A stretch of 63,413 nt of DNA, from contig JAITCI010000030.1 in assembly GCA_031283155.1 (NCBI GenBank), positions 1 through 63,413 on the forward strand. The letters run 5' to 3'. Shown piece after piece: positions 34,467 to 45,688 of this stretch. The notes below the pieces were generated by a model, which did no database searches, was not told the DNA's origin, and was given only the letters and a program-made list of their open reading frames with translations. Position 1 is the first letter of the stretch. The number at the start of each line of letters is the position of its first letter. Origin of the DNA: Spirochaetota bacterium. GTDB taxonomy: Bacteria; Spirochaetota; JAGLSM01; JAKPMW01. A program made the translations under genes and the position numbers.

Positions 34467-35018
34467 TCAGTTGGCCGCTCGGCGGAAAGGCATACCAAAA
34501 GCCTTAAAAAGCGCGAGCGCCCTTGCGTCTTCTTTCGCGTTTGTGGAGAAACAGATATCCAAACCGCGGATGCGATCCACCTTGTCGTAGCGGATCTCGG
34601 GAAAGATGATGTGCTCCTTGACGCCAAGCGTATAATTTCCGCGCCCGTCAAAGCTCCGCGTTGGGACGCCGCGAAAGTCACGCACACGGGGCAGCGCGAT
34701 ATTGATCAGGCGATCAAGAAATTCATACATCCGGTTGCCGCGCAGCGTTACCCGTACCCCAATCGCCATTCCTTCGCGAATCTTGAAGTTGGATATCGAC
34801 TTGCGCGCATAGGTTTTTTGCGCCTTTTGCCCCGCAAGCAGGGTTAAATCGTTTGCGGCGGATTCAACCTCGTTCTTGTTCTCAACGGCCTCGCCAACGC
34901 CCATGTTAAGCGTGATTTTCATGAGTTTGGGTACAGCCATAACAGAGGTACACCCCAGCTCTTTCATGAGCGCGGGAATGATCTCCTCTTTATACTTCGT
35001 TTTGTAGCGTGGTTCCAT
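34467..35018 (-). CDS. rplE: 50S ribosomal protein L5
   Basis: uL5 binds 5S rRNA and touches the P-site tRNA. The 183 residues contain [18 protein letters not shown], the basic [20 protein letters not shown] and the C-terminal [15 protein letters not shown]. It follows rplX by 20 bases. Confidence 0.97.
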   Translation of the reverse strand: MEPRYKTKYKEEIIPALMKELGCTSVMAVPKLMKITLNMGVGEAVENKNEVESAANDLTLLAGQKAQKTYARKSISNFKIREGMAIGVRVTLRGNRMYEFLDRLINIALPRVRDFRGVPTRSFDGRGNYTLGVKEHIIFPEIRYDKVDRIRGLDICFSTNAKEDARALALFKAFGMPFRRAAN

Positions 35019-35038
35019 TTCGCATTAACCCCTGTTCG

Positions 35039-35374
35039 TCAAACAGCCTTACCACTTTTTTTGGCAATCCGCGTTTTCTTTCCGTCCTCAAAACGCATAC
35101 CAATACGGGTCGGTTTGTTTGTCTTTGTGTCCAGAAGCATCACATTGGAAATGTGCATGGACGCCTCTATCTCAATAATGCCGCCCTTTTGACTCTCGGC
35201 GCTCGCGCGCTTTGTCTTTTTGACGACATTTACCTTTTCAACTATTACCCTGCCTTTTTCCAGATCGATATGGATGATCTTGCCGGACTTGCCCCTGTCG
35301 CGCCCCGCGATAACCTGAACAAGATCGCCCTTTTTCAATTTTGTCTTGGTCCTGGACGTAATCTTCTGAGCCAT
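35039..35374 (-). CDS. rplX: 50S ribosomal protein L24
   Basis: uL24, an assembly initiator near the peptide exit. The KOW motif KKGDLVQVIAGRDRGKSGKI is clear, followed by EGGIIE-like EASMHISNVML. The ATG at 35372-35374 has GGAGAGTG just upstream, preferred over a GTG one codon earlier. 111 residues. Confidence 0.96.
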   Translation of the reverse strand: MAQKITSRTKTKLKKGDLVQVIAGRDRGKSGKIIHIDLEKGRVIVEKVNVVKKTKRASAESQKGGIIEIEASMHISNVMLLDTKTNKPTRIGMRFEDGKKTRIAKKSGKAV

Positions 35375-35383
35375 CACTCTCTC

Positions 35384-35752
35384 CTAAATCACTTCCGGGG
35401 CAAGGCTTATGATTTTCATAAAATCCCTGTCCCGGAGTTCGCGCGCGACAGGTCCGAAAATGCGTGTGCCGCGCGGATTTTTTTGGGCGTCGATGATAAC
35501 CGCCGAGTTGCAGTCAAAACCGATTGTGGAGCCATCGGCGCGGCGGTATTCCTTTTTTGTGCGCACAATCACGGCAAGAACCACTTCACCCTTTTTTACG
35601 CTGCCATTGGGCAAAGCCTCTTTGACCGCAGCCTTGATCAGATCGCCGACATGGGCATATTTGCGCTTGCTTCCGCCCAAAACCTTAATGCACTGAATTT
35701 TTTTTGCGCCGGTGTTATCGGCAACATCCAGAAATGTTTCTGTTTGAATCAT
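35384..35752 (-). CDS. rplN: 50S ribosomal protein L14
   Basis: uL14 forms intersubunit bridges with 16S rRNA. The protein starts [19 protein letters not shown], the invariant N-terminus, giving exactly 122 residues. [14 protein letters not shown] and [19 protein letters not shown] are also typical. The open frame continues about 40 codons upstream but lacks conservation. A GAAAGG site precedes. The 59-base gap to rpsQ is the largest in this stretch of the cluster. Confidence 0.97.
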   Translation of the reverse strand: MIQTETFLDVADNTGAKKIQCIKVLGGSKRKYAHVGDLIKAAVKEALPNGSVKKGEVVLAVIVRTKKEYRRADGSTIGFDCNSAVIIDAQKNPRGTRIFGPVARELRDRDFMKIISLAPEVI

Positions 35753-35811
35753 AACCATAAACCTTTCTTCTGTATCCTTTCCCGGGACTATGCACCGGGA
35801 AACCGCCTGCA

Positions 35812-36078
35812 TTACTTCGCGCGTTCCACAAGCTCCAGGAGCCGCCAGCACTTTTCCTTCGAAAGCGGACGGCACTCTATCACACGCACCACGTCATTAA
35901 GATGGCACTCATTCCGCTCGTCGTGCGCTTTTACTTTTTTTGACTTGCGGATGATCTTCCCATACAGGGGGTGGCGCGAGAGTTCACTCACCTTGACAAC
36001 AATGGTTTTATCCATTTTGTTGCTGACCACCACACCCGTCAGAATTTTTTTATGGGTAATTTTTTTTGTTTGTTCCAT
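35812..36078 (-). CDS. rpsQ: 30S ribosomal protein S17
   Basis: uS17, an early 16S rRNA binder with an OB fold. Recognised by [20 protein letters not shown] and [20 protein letters not shown]. The 88-residue form begins at the ATG of MEQTKK; a GTG four codons upstream overlaps rpmC. Confidence 0.96.
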   Translation of the reverse strand: MEQTKKITHKKILTGVVVSNKMDKTIVVKVSELSRHPLYGKIIRKSKKVKAHDERNECHLNDVVRVIECRPLSKEKCWRLLELVERAK

Positions 36079-36086
36079 AAATGCTT

Positions 36087-36296
36087 TCACCCTTCCGGCT
36101 GCTTGCGCTTGCCCGTTTTGTACTCATGCAGTATGGTTTTCGCACGCGCGATTGATCGCCTTAAGATGCGCTTTCGCACAGGGTTGTTGAGTTCGCCCAC
36201 AACGGCGCGGAAACGCAAATCGCGCAATTCCAGTACGAGATCATCACGCACCTCTTCGAGTTCGCTCATCCTGAATTTTCTGAAATCGTTCTTCAT
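36087..36296 (-). CDS. rpmC: 50S ribosomal protein L29
   Basis: uL29, a two-helix protein at the exit tunnel near the SRP and trigger-factor docking site. The 69 residues contain [20 protein letters not shown] and [19 protein letters not shown]. It lies between rplP and rpsQ. Confidence 0.95.
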   Translation of the reverse strand: MKNDFRKFRMSELEEVRDDLVLELRDLRFRAVVGELNNPVRKRILRRSIARAKTILHEYKTGKRKQPEG

Positions 36297-36312
36297 TCCT
36301 CAATCTCCATAA

Positions 36313-36729
36313 CTACATCGCGATATCCCGCGAAACAAACTTCGTGCGCACCGGCAATTTATGCGCAGCAAGAAGCAATGCCTCGCGGGCAAGCTGCTCA
36401 TCCACGCCGGAGAGTTCAAACATAACCCTGCCCGGTTTAACCGGAGCCACCCAGCCCTCAACAGCGCCTTTGCCCTTGCCCTGACGGGTTTCCGCCGGCT
36501 TTTTTGTATAGGGTTTATCGGGAAAGATATTTATCCACACCTTGCCCTTACGCTTGATATGGCGCATGATCGCAACGCGCGCGGCTTCTATCTGACGCGC
36601 GTTTATCCACGCAGTTTCCAGCGTGGAAAGCCCATACTCGCCAAAGTGCAGATCTGTTCCGCGTTTGGCGGCACCCTTCATCACGTTGCGCATCTGCTTG
36701 CGAAACTTTGTTCTCTTTGGCATCAACAT
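36313..36729 (-). CDS. rplP: 50S ribosomal protein L16
   Basis: uL16 organises the A-site/elongator region of the large subunit. It starts [14 protein letters not shown], the canonical N-terminus, and has the RNA-contacting [20 protein letters not shown]. 138 residues, the standard length. It follows rpsC by 27 bases. Confidence 0.97.
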   Translation of the reverse strand: MLMPKRTKFRKQMRNVMKGAAKRGTDLHFGEYGLSTLETAWINARQIEAARVAIMRHIKRKGKVWINIFPDKPYTKKPAETRQGKGKGAVEGWVAPVKPGRVMFELSGVDEQLAREALLLAAHKLPVRTKFVSRDIAM

Positions 36730-36756
36730 ACTGTAACTCCTGCTTCCTGTTTGCGC

Positions 36757-37443
36757 TTAGTTCCTGCCCTTTTTGACAAGCAGGGTACCGGCGTCTTCAA
36801 CCGGATTGCGCTCAAAAACATCCCCTTTATATATCCATACCTTAACGCCTATCACACCATAAGTCGTCACTATATCCTCATGGGCGTAGTCAATATCCGC
36901 GCGCAGGGTATGCAGCGGAACCCGCCCTTCCTTATACAGTTCTGTGCGCTTCATTTCCGCGCCCCCAAGCCGCCCGGAGCACATGATCTTGATGCCCTTC
37001 GCTCCGCTTTCAATCGCGCGCTGCTGGGCGCGTTTCATCGCGTTTTTATAGGAGCGCCTTCCCACGATCTGCCGCCCCACGTTTAAGGCAACCACGCGCG
37101 CGGTCGTGTCGGGATTGGCAATTTCCTTTATATTGAGATGCACCGTTTTATCTGTAAATTTCTTCAACTGATTTTCAAGAACCTCTATATTGGCACCCTT
37201 TTGTCCTATAACGGCACCCGGACGCGCGGTATAGATATTGACCAGCGCCTTGCCTGGGTACCGAATGATCTCGATGCGTGAAACGTCGGCTTCCTTTTCG
37301 CGAAGGATCTTCATAAGATACGCGCGGATACGAATATCCTCATGAAGGGTATCCGCATACTCCTTCTTTGAGGCAAACCACTTGGAATCCCATGTCTTAT
37401 GAACGCCAATACGCAGACCGATGGGATTAACCTTTTGTCCCAT
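36757..37443 (-). CDS. rpsC: 30S ribosomal protein S3
   Basis: uS3 lines the mRNA entry channel and contributes to mRNA helicase activity. N-terminus MGQKVNPIGLRIGVHKTW, a KH domain with GAVIGQKGANIEVLENQL, and the C-terminal YGVIGVKVWIYKGDVF are all present. 228 residues. It starts four bases after the rplV stop. Confidence 0.98.
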   Translation of the reverse strand: MGQKVNPIGLRIGVHKTWDSKWFASKKEYADTLHEDIRIRAYLMKILREKEADVSRIEIIRYPGKALVNIYTARPGAVIGQKGANIEVLENQLKKFTDKTVHLNIKEIANPDTTARVVALNVGRQIVGRRSYKNAMKRAQQRAIESGAKGIKIMCSGRLGGAEMKRTELYKEGRVPLHTLRADIDYAHEDIVTTYGVIGVKVWIYKGDVFERNPVEDAGTLLVKKGRN

Positions 37444-37447
37444 ATCC

Positions 37448-37798
37448 TTAGCCTTTCTTTATTTTTTCGTCAGTAAGCACAACGCTTATATGCGAGGTGC
37501 GCTTGAGAACACGATCCGCGCGCCCCCGCGCCCGCGGACTGATGCGTTTCAATACAGGTCCCGCGCTGACCAAAACTTCCTTGATATAGAGATCATCCGT
37601 GCTGATATCGGGATTCTTAACCGACGCGTTCGCGCTTGCCGAGAGTATAACGCGGCGCAAATTCACAGCCCCCATATTCGGCAAATGCTCAAGATACGCC
37701 ACCGCGTCCGAAACAAGCATACTGCGCACCTCGTTTGCGATAGGGCGAATCTTTTTCGGGGATCGGCGTATATATTTCGCGACTGCCCTGCTCTCCAT
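37448..37798 (-). CDS. rplV: 50S ribosomal protein L22
   Basis: uL22, whose beta hairpin narrows the peptide exit tunnel. The 116 residues include YIRRSPKKIRPIANEVR, the helix SDAVAYLEHLPNM and the hairpin PVLKRISPRARGRADRVLKR. Changes in this hairpin cause macrolide resistance in other species; it looks ordinary here. Confidence 0.97.
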   Translation of the reverse strand: MESRAVAKYIRRSPKKIRPIANEVRSMLVSDAVAYLEHLPNMGAVNLRRVILSASANASVKNPDISTDDLYIKEVLVSAGPVLKRISPRARGRADRVLKRTSHISVVLTDEKIKKG

Positions 37799-37810
37799 AA
37801 TTCCCGGCTC

Positions 37811-38089
37811 CTACTTTTTCTTGGCCTTTTTATCGCCTGCATGCCCGCGGAAGGTGCGCGTGGGGGAAAACTCCCCGAGCTTATGCCCAACCAGATTCTC
37901 GCTGATGTATACAGGAATGAAAACTTTTCCATTATGCACATTGATGGTATGCCCAACCATTTCCGGAAATATCGTTGAGCAGCGCGACCAGGTTTTCAGC
38001 GGTTTCTTCTGACCGGAATTATTCATTTCGACAATCCGATCATAGAGCTTCTTGCTGACGAAGGGACCCTTTTTGAGCGATCTCGACAT
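37811..38089 (-). CDS. rpsS: 30S ribosomal protein S19
   Basis: uS19 in the 30S head contacts the large subunit through bridge B1. [19 protein letters not shown], the conserved [20 protein letters not shown] and [12 protein letters not shown] are typical. 92 residues. It follows rplB by 11 bases. Confidence 0.98.
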   Translation of the reverse strand: MSRSLKKGPFVSKKLYDRIVEMNNSGQKKPLKTWSRCSTIFPEMVGHTINVHNGKVFIPVYISENLVGHKLGEFSPTRTFRGHAGDKKAKKK

Positions 38090-38100
38090 TGCGTATTCCC

Positions 38101-38934
38101 CTACTTCTTGCTATGGCGCGATTTGACTATAAAGCGCCCGCTTGTTTTTTTCTTGCTGCGCGTACGATATCCCTTGGTTGGAATCCCCCAGGGAGTCACC
38201 GGATGCCTTCCGCCGGAACTCTTGCCCTCGCCGCCGCCATGCGGGTGATCGTGCGGATTCATGACAACGCCGCGTACCTTTGGCCGTCGGCCAAGCCAGC
38301 GCGAAGCCCCCGCTTTGCCGAGCGAGACATTCATGTGTTCCAGATTACCGATCTGCCCAACGGTAGCATAATTTTCGCAATGCACCAGGCGCACCTCGCC
38401 TGACGGCAAACGCAGGGTGCAGTAATCTCCCTCGCGCGCCACAAGCTGCGCTCCGCCGCCCGCCGAGCGGACTATCTGCCCGCCCCGATTGCGTGAAAGC
38501 TCAATATTGTGTACGGTTGTACCCACGGGAATCACTTTTAAGGGGAGCGCATTCCCGGGAGTGATCCGCGCGCTCTCGCCGGCCAGCACCTCCGCGCCTA
38601 CCTTCAACCCCTCGGGCCAAAGGATGTAGCGCTTATCGCCGTCACGATACGAAATCAGGGCTATACGCGCGGTTCTGTTGGGATCATATTCGATGGACTC
38701 TACCTTGCCGGGAATACCGATTTTGTTGCGCTTAAAATCAATCTCGCGGTAGAGGCGCTTATGTCCGCCGCCTCGCCGACGCATGGTGACACGCCCATAC
38801 GAATTACGCCCCGATATACGCTTTTTCCCTGTTACCAGAGGCTTATGCGGGCTGTCGGTCGTGAGTTCCTCAAAGGAAGAGACGCTTCGCCCGCGCTGTC
38901 CGGGAGTGGTTGGTTTCAGAATCTTGATGCTCAC
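38101..38934 (-). CDS. rplB: 50S ribosomal protein L2
   Basis: uL2 is needed for subunit association and peptidyl-transferase function. The 277 residues contain [19 protein letters not shown], the RNA-binding core and the invariant [18 protein letters not shown] with the essential His, then [15 protein letters not shown] at the end. It lies 24 bases after rplW. Confidence 0.98.
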   Translation of the reverse strand: MSIKILKPTTPGQRGRSVSSFEELTTDSPHKPLVTGKKRISGRNSYGRVTMRRRGGGHKRLYREIDFKRNKIGIPGKVESIEYDPNRTARIALISYRDGDKRYILWPEGLKVGAEVLAGESARITPGNALPLKVIPVGTTVHNIELSRNRGGQIVRSAGGGAQLVAREGDYCTLRLPSGEVRLVHCENYATVGQIGNLEHMNVSLGKAGASRWLGRRPKVRGVVMNPHDHPHGGGEGKSSGGRHPVTPWGIPTKGYRTRSKKKTSGRFIVKSRHSKK

Positions 38935-38958
38935 GGCTCTCGCCTTTCTTTTGTCATA

Positions 38959-39255
38959 TCAAACGCCGTCAAAGAAGGGGAATTTCTGCCCTTCCTTGAG
39001 CGTGACTATTGCCTTTTTGCAGGCCGCAGTAAATCCATAGTGGTATCGCACACGCTTTTTCTTCCCATGAACATTAATGATGTTCACCTTCACAACCTGA
39101 ACCTCGGGATAGAGTTTGGCGATAGCGGCCGCAACCTGCGCCTTGTTTGCTTTTACGCTTACCTCAAAAACAAATTTCGATTCATCTTTGAGATCGGTGG
39201 CTTTTTCGGTGATGATTGGCCGAATGATAAGATTTTCCGGGGCTATGCTTTTCAT
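38959..39255 (-). CDS. rplW: 50S ribosomal protein L23
   Basis: uL23 at the tunnel exit docks trigger factor and SRP. The 98 residues have NLIIRPIITEKATDLK, the pattern FEVSVKANKAQVAAAIAKLY and VVKVNIINVHGKKKR. Its ATG overlaps the rplD stop by four bases. Confidence 0.96.
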   Translation of the reverse strand: MKSIAPENLIIRPIITEKATDLKDESKFVFEVSVKANKAQVAAAIAKLYPEVQVVKVNIINVHGKKKRVRYHYGFTAACKKAIVTLKEGQKFPFFDGV

Positions 39256-39920
39256 GCTTCTTCAACCTTTTCCGATTCTCCGGCTCGCATGGCGGCAGCG
39301 CCGTAATGCGCTTCAATATCCGCGAGAGCGGACTCTGTCAGGATGATTTCCCTGGCGTAGAAGATATCTTTATAAACAAGGCGCGCGCTGTCGTAGGTGC
39401 GCAGCCAGGGGATATTGCGCAGGGCTCTTCGTGTTGGCGCGCCCGCGTTATGCATGATCAAAACCACACGATCGCCTTTTGAAAGCGCAAGCATGGCCTT
39501 ATGGGCTTCCTTTGTTTTTCCGCTCGCGATCTCAAAATCCTCAACAACGCGCAGATTTTGCTGCGCTGTTTTCAGCGATAAAAGGGAAAGCATGGCGGCA
39601 TGGCGGACGCGCTTCGAAAGATGAATGCGGTAATCGCGCGGGCGCGGTCCAAAAACCACGCCGCCGCCAACGCGGATGGGCGATTGGCTGTATCCCGCGC
39701 GGGCGCGGCCTGTGCCCTTTTGCCTATAGAGTTTGCTTCTGCTGCCGCTGACCTCGGATCGCGCCTTGGCCATAGCGGTACCCTGGCGGGCATTCGCGAG
39801 TTCCGCGCGAACCGCTTCGTACACAAGATGATTATTCACCTTTGCGCCAAAAATACCGTCCGCGAGTTCAACGCTGCCCTGCACCGACGCAGTAGTAAAG
39901 GAATAGAGATCGGATTTCAT
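39252..39920 (-). CDS. rplD: 50S ribosomal protein L4
   Basis: uL4 has an extended loop in the exit tunnel and in E. coli represses the S10 operon by attenuation. The loop [20 protein letters not shown] then [16 protein letters not shown] is present, and [17 protein letters not shown] is typical. 222 residues; four-base overlaps on both sides couple it to rplC and rplW. Confidence 0.97.
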   Translation of the reverse strand: MKSDLYSFTTASVQGSVELADGIFGAKVNNHLVYEAVRAELANARQGTAMAKARSEVSGSRSKLYRQKGTGRARAGYSQSPIRVGGGVVFGPRPRDYRIHLSKRVRHAAMLSLLSLKTAQQNLRVVEDFEIASGKTKEAHKAMLALSKGDRVVLIMHNAGAPTRRALRNIPWLRTYDSARLVYKDIFYAREIILTESALADIEAHYGAAAMRAGESEKVEEA

Positions 39921-40624
39921 TTGCCGAGCGCTCCCTTCTTCCGAACAGACTTCTGGATAACAAGAAGGGAATTTTTGCTTCCCGGCACCGACCCTTTGAC
40001 GAGTAAAATATTTTTTTCGGGATCAATGCCCACCACGCGCAGATTTTGCATCGTGACTTTATCCACACCCATGTGTCCGGGCATTCTTTTGCCTTTAAGC
40101 ACCTTGCCCGGATAGGTATTCATACCGATGGAACCGGGGGCGCGCACCGAATTGGAGCCATGCGCCTTTGGCCCGCAGGAAAAACCGTGGCGCTTAATAA
40201 CACCCTGAAAACCGCGCCCCTTGGAGATGCCGGTGATATCAACGAAACCGGCGTCCTGGAAAAAATCTACCTTGAGTATCGTGCCGACGCTGATGTCTTC
40301 GCCCTCATCAAGCCTGAACTCACGAATATGTTTCTGAGGCGCGATCCCTTCGGGATAATGCCCTTTTTCGGATTTCAACACGCCCTTTTTCTTGTCGAGA
40401 AAACCGATCTGGGCGGCATTATATCCATCTGATTTGCGAACCTTGACCTCGATGAGAGAACCGTTTTTCATGCGAATCTTTTTTCCGCGCTCGGTTATAT
40501 CCGCTGTTTTGCGTTGAATAACCGGACAAGGACCCGCCTGAATAACAGTTATCGGTACGACAAGCCCATTCTCATCGAAGATCTGGGTCATCCCAATCTT
40601 CTTGCCTATCAATCCGAGAGCCAT
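39917..40624 (-). CDS. rplC: 50S ribosomal protein L3
   Basis: uL3, an early assembly protein whose extension reaches the peptidyl-transferase centre. The 235 residues begin MALGLIGKKIGMTQIF and include SKGRGFQGVIKRHGF and SIGMNTYPGKVLKGKRMPGH. The start is the ATG at 40622-40624 with AAGGTG upstream. The frame stays open another 56 codons but that sequence is not L3-like and is part of a leader. A 204-base gap separates it from rpsJ. Confidence 0.97.
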   Translation of the reverse strand: MALGLIGKKIGMTQIFDENGLVVPITVIQAGPCPVIQRKTADITERGKKIRMKNGSLIEVKVRKSDGYNAAQIGFLDKKKGVLKSEKGHYPEGIAPQKHIREFRLDEGEDISVGTILKVDFFQDAGFVDITGISKGRGFQGVIKRHGFSCGPKAHGSNSVRAPGSIGMNTYPGKVLKGKRMPGHMGVDKVTMQNLRVVGIDPEKNILLVKGSVPGSKNSLLVIQKSVRKKGALGK

Positions 40625-40828
40625 CACGATGCACCTTTTCCAACGTAAAAGAAAACCCAACCAGGACTCCCGGCTGAGCCGCCCTTTCTTCTTTCCAAAT
40701 ACAGCTATCGACTGCATGGATGCACACACACCCACGAGACCTGGCACACCCAAAGAAAGCCAAGCCGTCGAAAAATAACAAATATAGTACAAAAAGAAAA
40801 ATTTTATTTCGCAGACGATAGCAAATTC
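40625..40828 (-). promoter_or_regulatory. 204-base untranslated leader before rplC inside the S10 operon
   Basis: This unusual spacer between rpsJ and rplC contains an AT-rich patch with TATATT (near 40780), a GC stem CGGC-TCA-GCCG near 40670-40682, and stretches of T and G-rich sequence. It has no separate conserved gene. It may hold an internal promoter or an autoregulatory structure; neither is proven by eye. Confidence 0.4.
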
Positions 40829-41140
40829 TCAGCCGATTTTAAGATCAACCTCAACACCGGCGGGGAGTTCCAGCTTTTCGAGCGCTTCTATTGTGTCCTT
40901 TGAGGGTTCGCTGATATCGATAAGCCTCTTATGGACACGCATCTCGAATTGTTCGCGCGATTTTTTGTTAACATGGGGTGAGCGCAAAACGGTGTATTTG
41001 CGTATTCGCGTTGGCAAGGGAACCGGTCCGCAGACATTGGCGCCGGTTCGCTTGACTGAATTTACGATCGACTCTGCCGATTGATCAATCAATTTACAGT
41101 CGAACGAGCGAAGGCGCACACGGATCTTTGACTTTGCCAT
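40829..41140 (-). CDS. rpsJ: 30S ribosomal protein S10
   Basis: uS10, in the 30S head and also part of the NusB-NusE antitermination complex. The 103 residues contain [40 protein letters not shown] and [14 protein letters not shown]. It follows tuf after a strong hairpin. Confidence 0.98.
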   Translation of the reverse strand: MAKSKIRVRLRSFDCKLIDQSAESIVNSVKRTGANVCGPVPLPTRIRKYTVLRSPHVNKKSREQFEMRVHKRLIDISEPSKDTIEALEKLELPAGVEVDLKIG

Positions 41141-41176
41141 AAGAACTTCCTTTCATGCCGCGAAAAAATCATCCAA

Positions 41177-41207
41177 CGGGCGGGAAAAGTACAACCTCTC
41201 CCGCCCG
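41177..41207 (-). terminator. Strong GC hairpin between tuf and rpsJ, partial terminator or attenuator
   Basis: On the minus strand CGGGCGGGA (41199-41207) pairs perfectly with TCCCGCCCG (41177-41185) around a 13-base loop. A loose T-rich stretch (TTGGATGATTTTTT) follows. It stands 13 bases after the tuf stop, at the str/S10 operon boundary, so partial termination or processing is likely. Confidence 0.6.
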
Positions 41208-41219
41208 CGATGGAAAAAC

Positions 41220-42413
<1,194 letters not shown>

Positions 42414-42448
42414 CTCATTCCTCCTGTACTTTCAGCCAATACGCAGAT

Positions 42449-42477
42449 GGTATATATAAAATAATAATTCCAGGCAA
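42449..42477 (-). promoter_or_regulatory. Promoter-like sequence before tuf
   Basis: On the minus strand TTGCCT (42472-42477) is followed after 17 bases by TATACC (42449-42454), in a markedly AT-rich spacer. A separate tuf promoter would raise EF-Tu above its operon neighbours, which is known in many bacteria. Confidence 0.5.
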
Positions 42478-42490
42478 GAAAATGTATTTA

Positions 42491-44575
42491 TTATTTGCCG
42501 CCGGAAACCCGGGCAACAATCTCATCCGCAATCGCCTTTGGAACCTCGCTGAAGTGATCAAACTGCATGGAATAGCTTGCCCTTCCCTGCGTCTTTGAGC
42601 GGAGGGCTGTGGCATACCCAAACATCTCGCCCATAGGGATATGCGCGGTGACGGCTTTCTGCCCCATTTGATCATCCATACCAATAATACGCCCGCGGCG
42701 TGAATTGAGATCCCCAATCACGTCGCCCATATACTCCTCCGCCGTAACAACCTCTACCTTGGCGAGGGGTTCCAGCAAAACCGGATCCGCCTTCTTCGCG
42801 CCATCCTTAAAGGCCTTGGATGCGCATATCCGGAAAGCCATTTCGGATGAGTCTACCTCGTGGAAGGAGCCAAAGGTGAGCGTTACCTTGACGTCGACCA
42901 TGGGATTCCCGGCCAGGGGGCCGCTGTCGACCGCATCGCGCACACCCTTTTCAATAGCAGGAATATACTCCTTGGGGATCACGCCGCCGACTATCTTGTT
43001 CACAAATTCAAAGCCCTTGTTCTGCTCATTGGGTTCTATGGTCATCACCACGTGTGCGTATTGGCCATGCCCGCCGGTCTGCCGGACGTGCTTGTTCTCG
43101 ATCTCGGCCGATTTCCGCACCGTTTCGCGGTAGGCCACCAGCGGCTTGCCCACATTCGCCTCTACCTTAAATTCGCGCAGGAGCCGGTCAACGATGATCT
43201 CCAGATGCAGCTCGCCCATACCGGAGATAATGGTTTGCGCGGTCTCCGGATCGCTGTTGACCCTGAAGGTGGGATCCTCCTCCGCGAGTTTCGAAAGCGC
43301 AATCCCGATTTTATCCTGATCGGCTTTGGTTTTCGGCTCAATGGCGATATTGATCACCGGATCGGGAAACGTCATGGACTCCAGCACTATCGGCGCGCCT
43401 TCCTCGCATATGGTATCACCGGTTGTAAAATTTTTGAGTCCTGCCGCCGCCAGAATATCTCCCGCTCTGGCCTCGTCGCGATCCTCGCGGTTATTCGCAT
43501 GCATCTGGAGCAGGCGGCCAAGGCGTTCCTTCGTTCCCTTGCCTGCGTTATATACCTGGGAACCGGCGGCGATCCGTCCGGAATAGACACGAAAATAGCA
43601 GAGCTTCCCGACGTGCGGATCGGTTTGGATCTTGAACGCCAGAGCCGCGAACGGCTCGTCATCGGCGGCGCGGCGGGTGAGCGGGGTATCATTCTTTGGG
43701 TGTACCCCCTCTGCGGGCGGGATATCCAGCGGCGATGGAAGATAATCAACAATCGCGTCCAGGAGCTGCTGAATACCCTTATTCTTGAACGCGCTTCCGC
43801 ATACGACCGGAAAAATTTTCATGGCGCACACCGCGCGGCGAATACCCAGGGCGAGTTCCTCCTCGGTCGGATTGAGTCCCTCAAGATATTTCCCGATGAG
43901 ATCATCATCCGCCTCGCATATCAATTCCACCATATGCTCGCGCGCCTGTTTGGCCTCTTCCAGAAGGTCGGAAGGTATCTCGGACTCGGTAACCGCCTTG
44001 ATATCCTCTTCGCCCTTCCAGAGATATGCCTTCATTTTCAGAAGATCAATGACTCCCCGAAACTTGTCCTCCGCGCCAATCGGGATTTGGAGGGGAACAG
44101 GCGTTGTCTTCAGACGGTCGCGGATCATTTTGAGAACACGGTTAAAATCAGCGCCGACGCGATCCATTTTATTGATGAACACAAGGCGCGGAACCTTATG
44201 CCTGTTTGCCTGACGCCAGACGGTTTCGCTTTGCGGCTGCACCCCGCCGACCGCGCAAAAAACCGCGACTGCGGAGTCGAGTACGCGCAGCGAGCGTTCA
44301 ACCTCGGCGGTAAAATCGACGTGCCCGGGGGTATCGATGATGTTAATACTATGCTCCCGCCAGAAGCAGGTGGTCGCGGCGCTGGTTATGGTAATGCCGC
44401 GCTCCTTTTCCTGAAGCATATGATCCATGACAGCCGAGCCATCATGCACCTCGCCTATTTTATAGGTGCGCCCCGTAAAAAACAGAATACGCTCCGTGGC
44501 GGTTGTTTTGCCTGCGTCAATATGAGCCATGATGCCGATATTGCGAATTTTGTTTAATGCAATTTCCCTTGCCAA
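42491..44575 (-). CDS. fusA: Elongation factor G
   Basis: GTPase that drives translocation. The 694 residues have [16 protein letters not shown] (P-loop), [13 protein letters not shown] (switch I), [18 protein letters not shown] (switch II), [10 protein letters not shown] and the domain IV segment [19 protein letters not shown] that enters the decoding site. It follows rpsG; the 149-base spacer between them shows no obvious structure. Confidence 0.98.
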   Translation of the reverse strand: MAREIALNKIRNIGIMAHIDAGKTTATERILFFTGRTYKIGEVHDGSAVMDHMLQEKERGITITSAATTCFWREHSINIIDTPGHVDFTAEVERSLRVLDSAVAVFCAVGGVQPQSETVWRQANRHKVPRLVFINKMDRVGADFNRVLKMIRDRLKTTPVPLQIPIGAEDKFRGVIDLLKMKAYLWKGEEDIKAVTESEIPSDLLEEAKQAREHMVELICEADDDLIGKYLEGLNPTEEELALGIRRAVCAMKIFPVVCGSAFKNKGIQQLLDAIVDYLPSPLDIPPAEGVHPKNDTPLTRRAADDEPFAALAFKIQTDPHVGKLCYFRVYSGRIAAGSQVYNAGKGTKERLGRLLQMHANNREDRDEARAGDILAAAGLKNFTTGDTICEEGAPIVLESMTFPDPVINIAIEPKTKADQDKIGIALSKLAEEDPTFRVNSDPETAQTIISGMGELHLEIIVDRLLREFKVEANVGKPLVAYRETVRKSAEIENKHVRQTGGHGQYAHVVMTIEPNEQNKGFEFVNKIVGGVIPKEYIPAIEKGVRDAVDSGPLAGNPMVDVKVTLTFGSFHEVDSSEMAFRICASKAFKDGAKKADPVLLEPLAKVEVVTAEEYMGDVIGDLNSRRGRIIGMDDQMGQKAVTAHIPMGEMFGYATALRSKTQGRASYSMQFDHFSEVPKAIADEIVARVSGGK

Positions 44576-44724
44576 AATACTCCTCCATCATTAAACAGCG
44601 CGCTCACTGTATGCCCCATAAAATCCCTGCGAGGGAAAGTTTCGGGGGCAAGGGAGCATACGGGTAACGCGCGCTTTGCAGACGCGATAATCACCTGATG
44701 ATCCTGAATCAAGAGTGGGTTAGT

Positions 44725-45195
44725 TTACCAACGGAAATGAGAGAACGCCTTATTGGCCTCAGCCATGCGGTGTGTCTCTTCCTTCTTTTTTATGGTCGCC
44801 CCGGTATTCTTGAAAGCATCAATGATTTCATTTGCCAGCCTGAACTGCATTCCCTTTTCGCCGCGATTGCGCGCAAAACTGATGATCCAGCGAACCGCCA
44901 GGGCGTCGCGGCGCTCCGGCCGAATCTCTACCGGAACCTGATAGTTGGCACCGCCAACGCGCCGTGACTTGACCTCAACCGAGGGGCGCGCATTTTCAAG
45001 CGCCCTCGTAAAAACCACAAGCGGTTCTTCATCGATTTTTTCTTTTATGATATCCATAGCGGAATAGAAGATGCGCTCGGCAACGCTTTTCTTTCCCGCA
45101 TGCATAAGCTTATTAACGAATTTCGCAACCTGAAGCGAATTATAGCGCGAATCCGCTTCCAGCCAATTGTGTTTTTTATAGGATTTTCTGGGCAC
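44725..45195 (-). CDS. rpsG: 30S ribosomal protein S7
   Basis: uS7 nucleates assembly of the 30S head and in E. coli represses part of the str operon. [38 protein letters not shown] and the end [14 protein letters not shown] are typical. 156 residues. Confidence 0.98.
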   Translation of the reverse strand: MPRKSYKKHNWLEADSRYNSLQVAKFVNKLMHAGKKSVAERIFYSAMDIIKEKIDEEPLVVFTRALENARPSVEVKSRRVGGANYQVPVEIRPERRDALAVRWIISFARNRGEKGMQFRLANEIIDAFKNTGATIKKKEETHRMAEANKAFSHFRW

Positions 45196-45238
45196 TGTCT
45201 TTCTCCATAATCATTTGCTCCGGCTTTAAGCCAGAGGC

Positions 45239-45613
45239 TTAAGCCTTCGGCTTTTTCGCGCCGTATTTTGAACGTCCCTGGCAGCGACCCTTGACGCCAT
45301 GCGTATCCAGGGTGCCGCGCACGATATGATAGCGCACACCCGGAAGATCCTTGACGCGGCCGCCGCGAATAAGAACAACGGAGTGTTCCTGCAGGTTATG
45401 ATCAATCCCCGGAATATATGCGGTCACCTCTATGCCGTGCGTCAGACGAACGCGCGCCACCTTACGCATGGCCGAATTGGGCTTTTTGGGCGTAACCGTC
45501 ATAACGCGGGTACACACCCCCCGGCGCTGCGGACATGAACCCAGAGCCGGGGATTTCGTTTTTGAGTGCAGGGACTTTCGCCCCTTGCGGACAAGCTGAT
45601 TTACTGTGGGCAT
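45239..45613 (-). CDS. rpsL: 30S ribosomal protein S12
   Basis: uS12 at the decoding centre. The 124 residues include [40 protein letters not shown] (wild-type Lys43) and [17 protein letters not shown] with the second conserved Lys, so there is no sign of a streptomycin-resistance change. It is first in the str group and is preceded by a good promoter-like sequence. Confidence 0.98.
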   Translation of the reverse strand: MPTVNQLVRKGRKSLHSKTKSPALGSCPQRRGVCTRVMTVTPKKPNSAMRKVARVRLTHGIEVTAYIPGIDHNLQEHSVVLIRGGRVKDLPGVRYHIVRGTLDTHGVKGRCQGRSKYGAKKPKA

Positions 45614-45642
45614 CTTTTACCTTCTTAACATATATTGGGATG

Positions 45643-45671
45643 AATTTAGCAGGCTGCCGTGAAAAGGTCAA
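45643..45671 (-). promoter_or_regulatory. Sigma-70-type promoter before rpsL
   Basis: On the minus strand TTGACC (45666-45671), a 17-base spacer and TAAATT (45643-45648) make a near-consensus promoter. The predicted transcript start is about 25 bases before the rpsL ATG. It lies between the rpoC stop and rpsL and would let the str genes be read separately from rpoBC. Confidence 0.65.
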
Positions 45672-45688
45672 GCAGACTGGATTTCTGC

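Noticed and set aside
40625-40792. N-terminal extension of L3 or a separate small gene before rplC
   Set aside because: The frame is open but begins at TTG, has no conserved residues, and L3 has a clear start at 40622-40624.
42705-44557. Long open frames on the plus strand opposite fusA (including one of 565 codons)
   Set aside because: They are antisense shadows produced by the codon bias of fusA; they have no domain, ribosome site or neighbour support.
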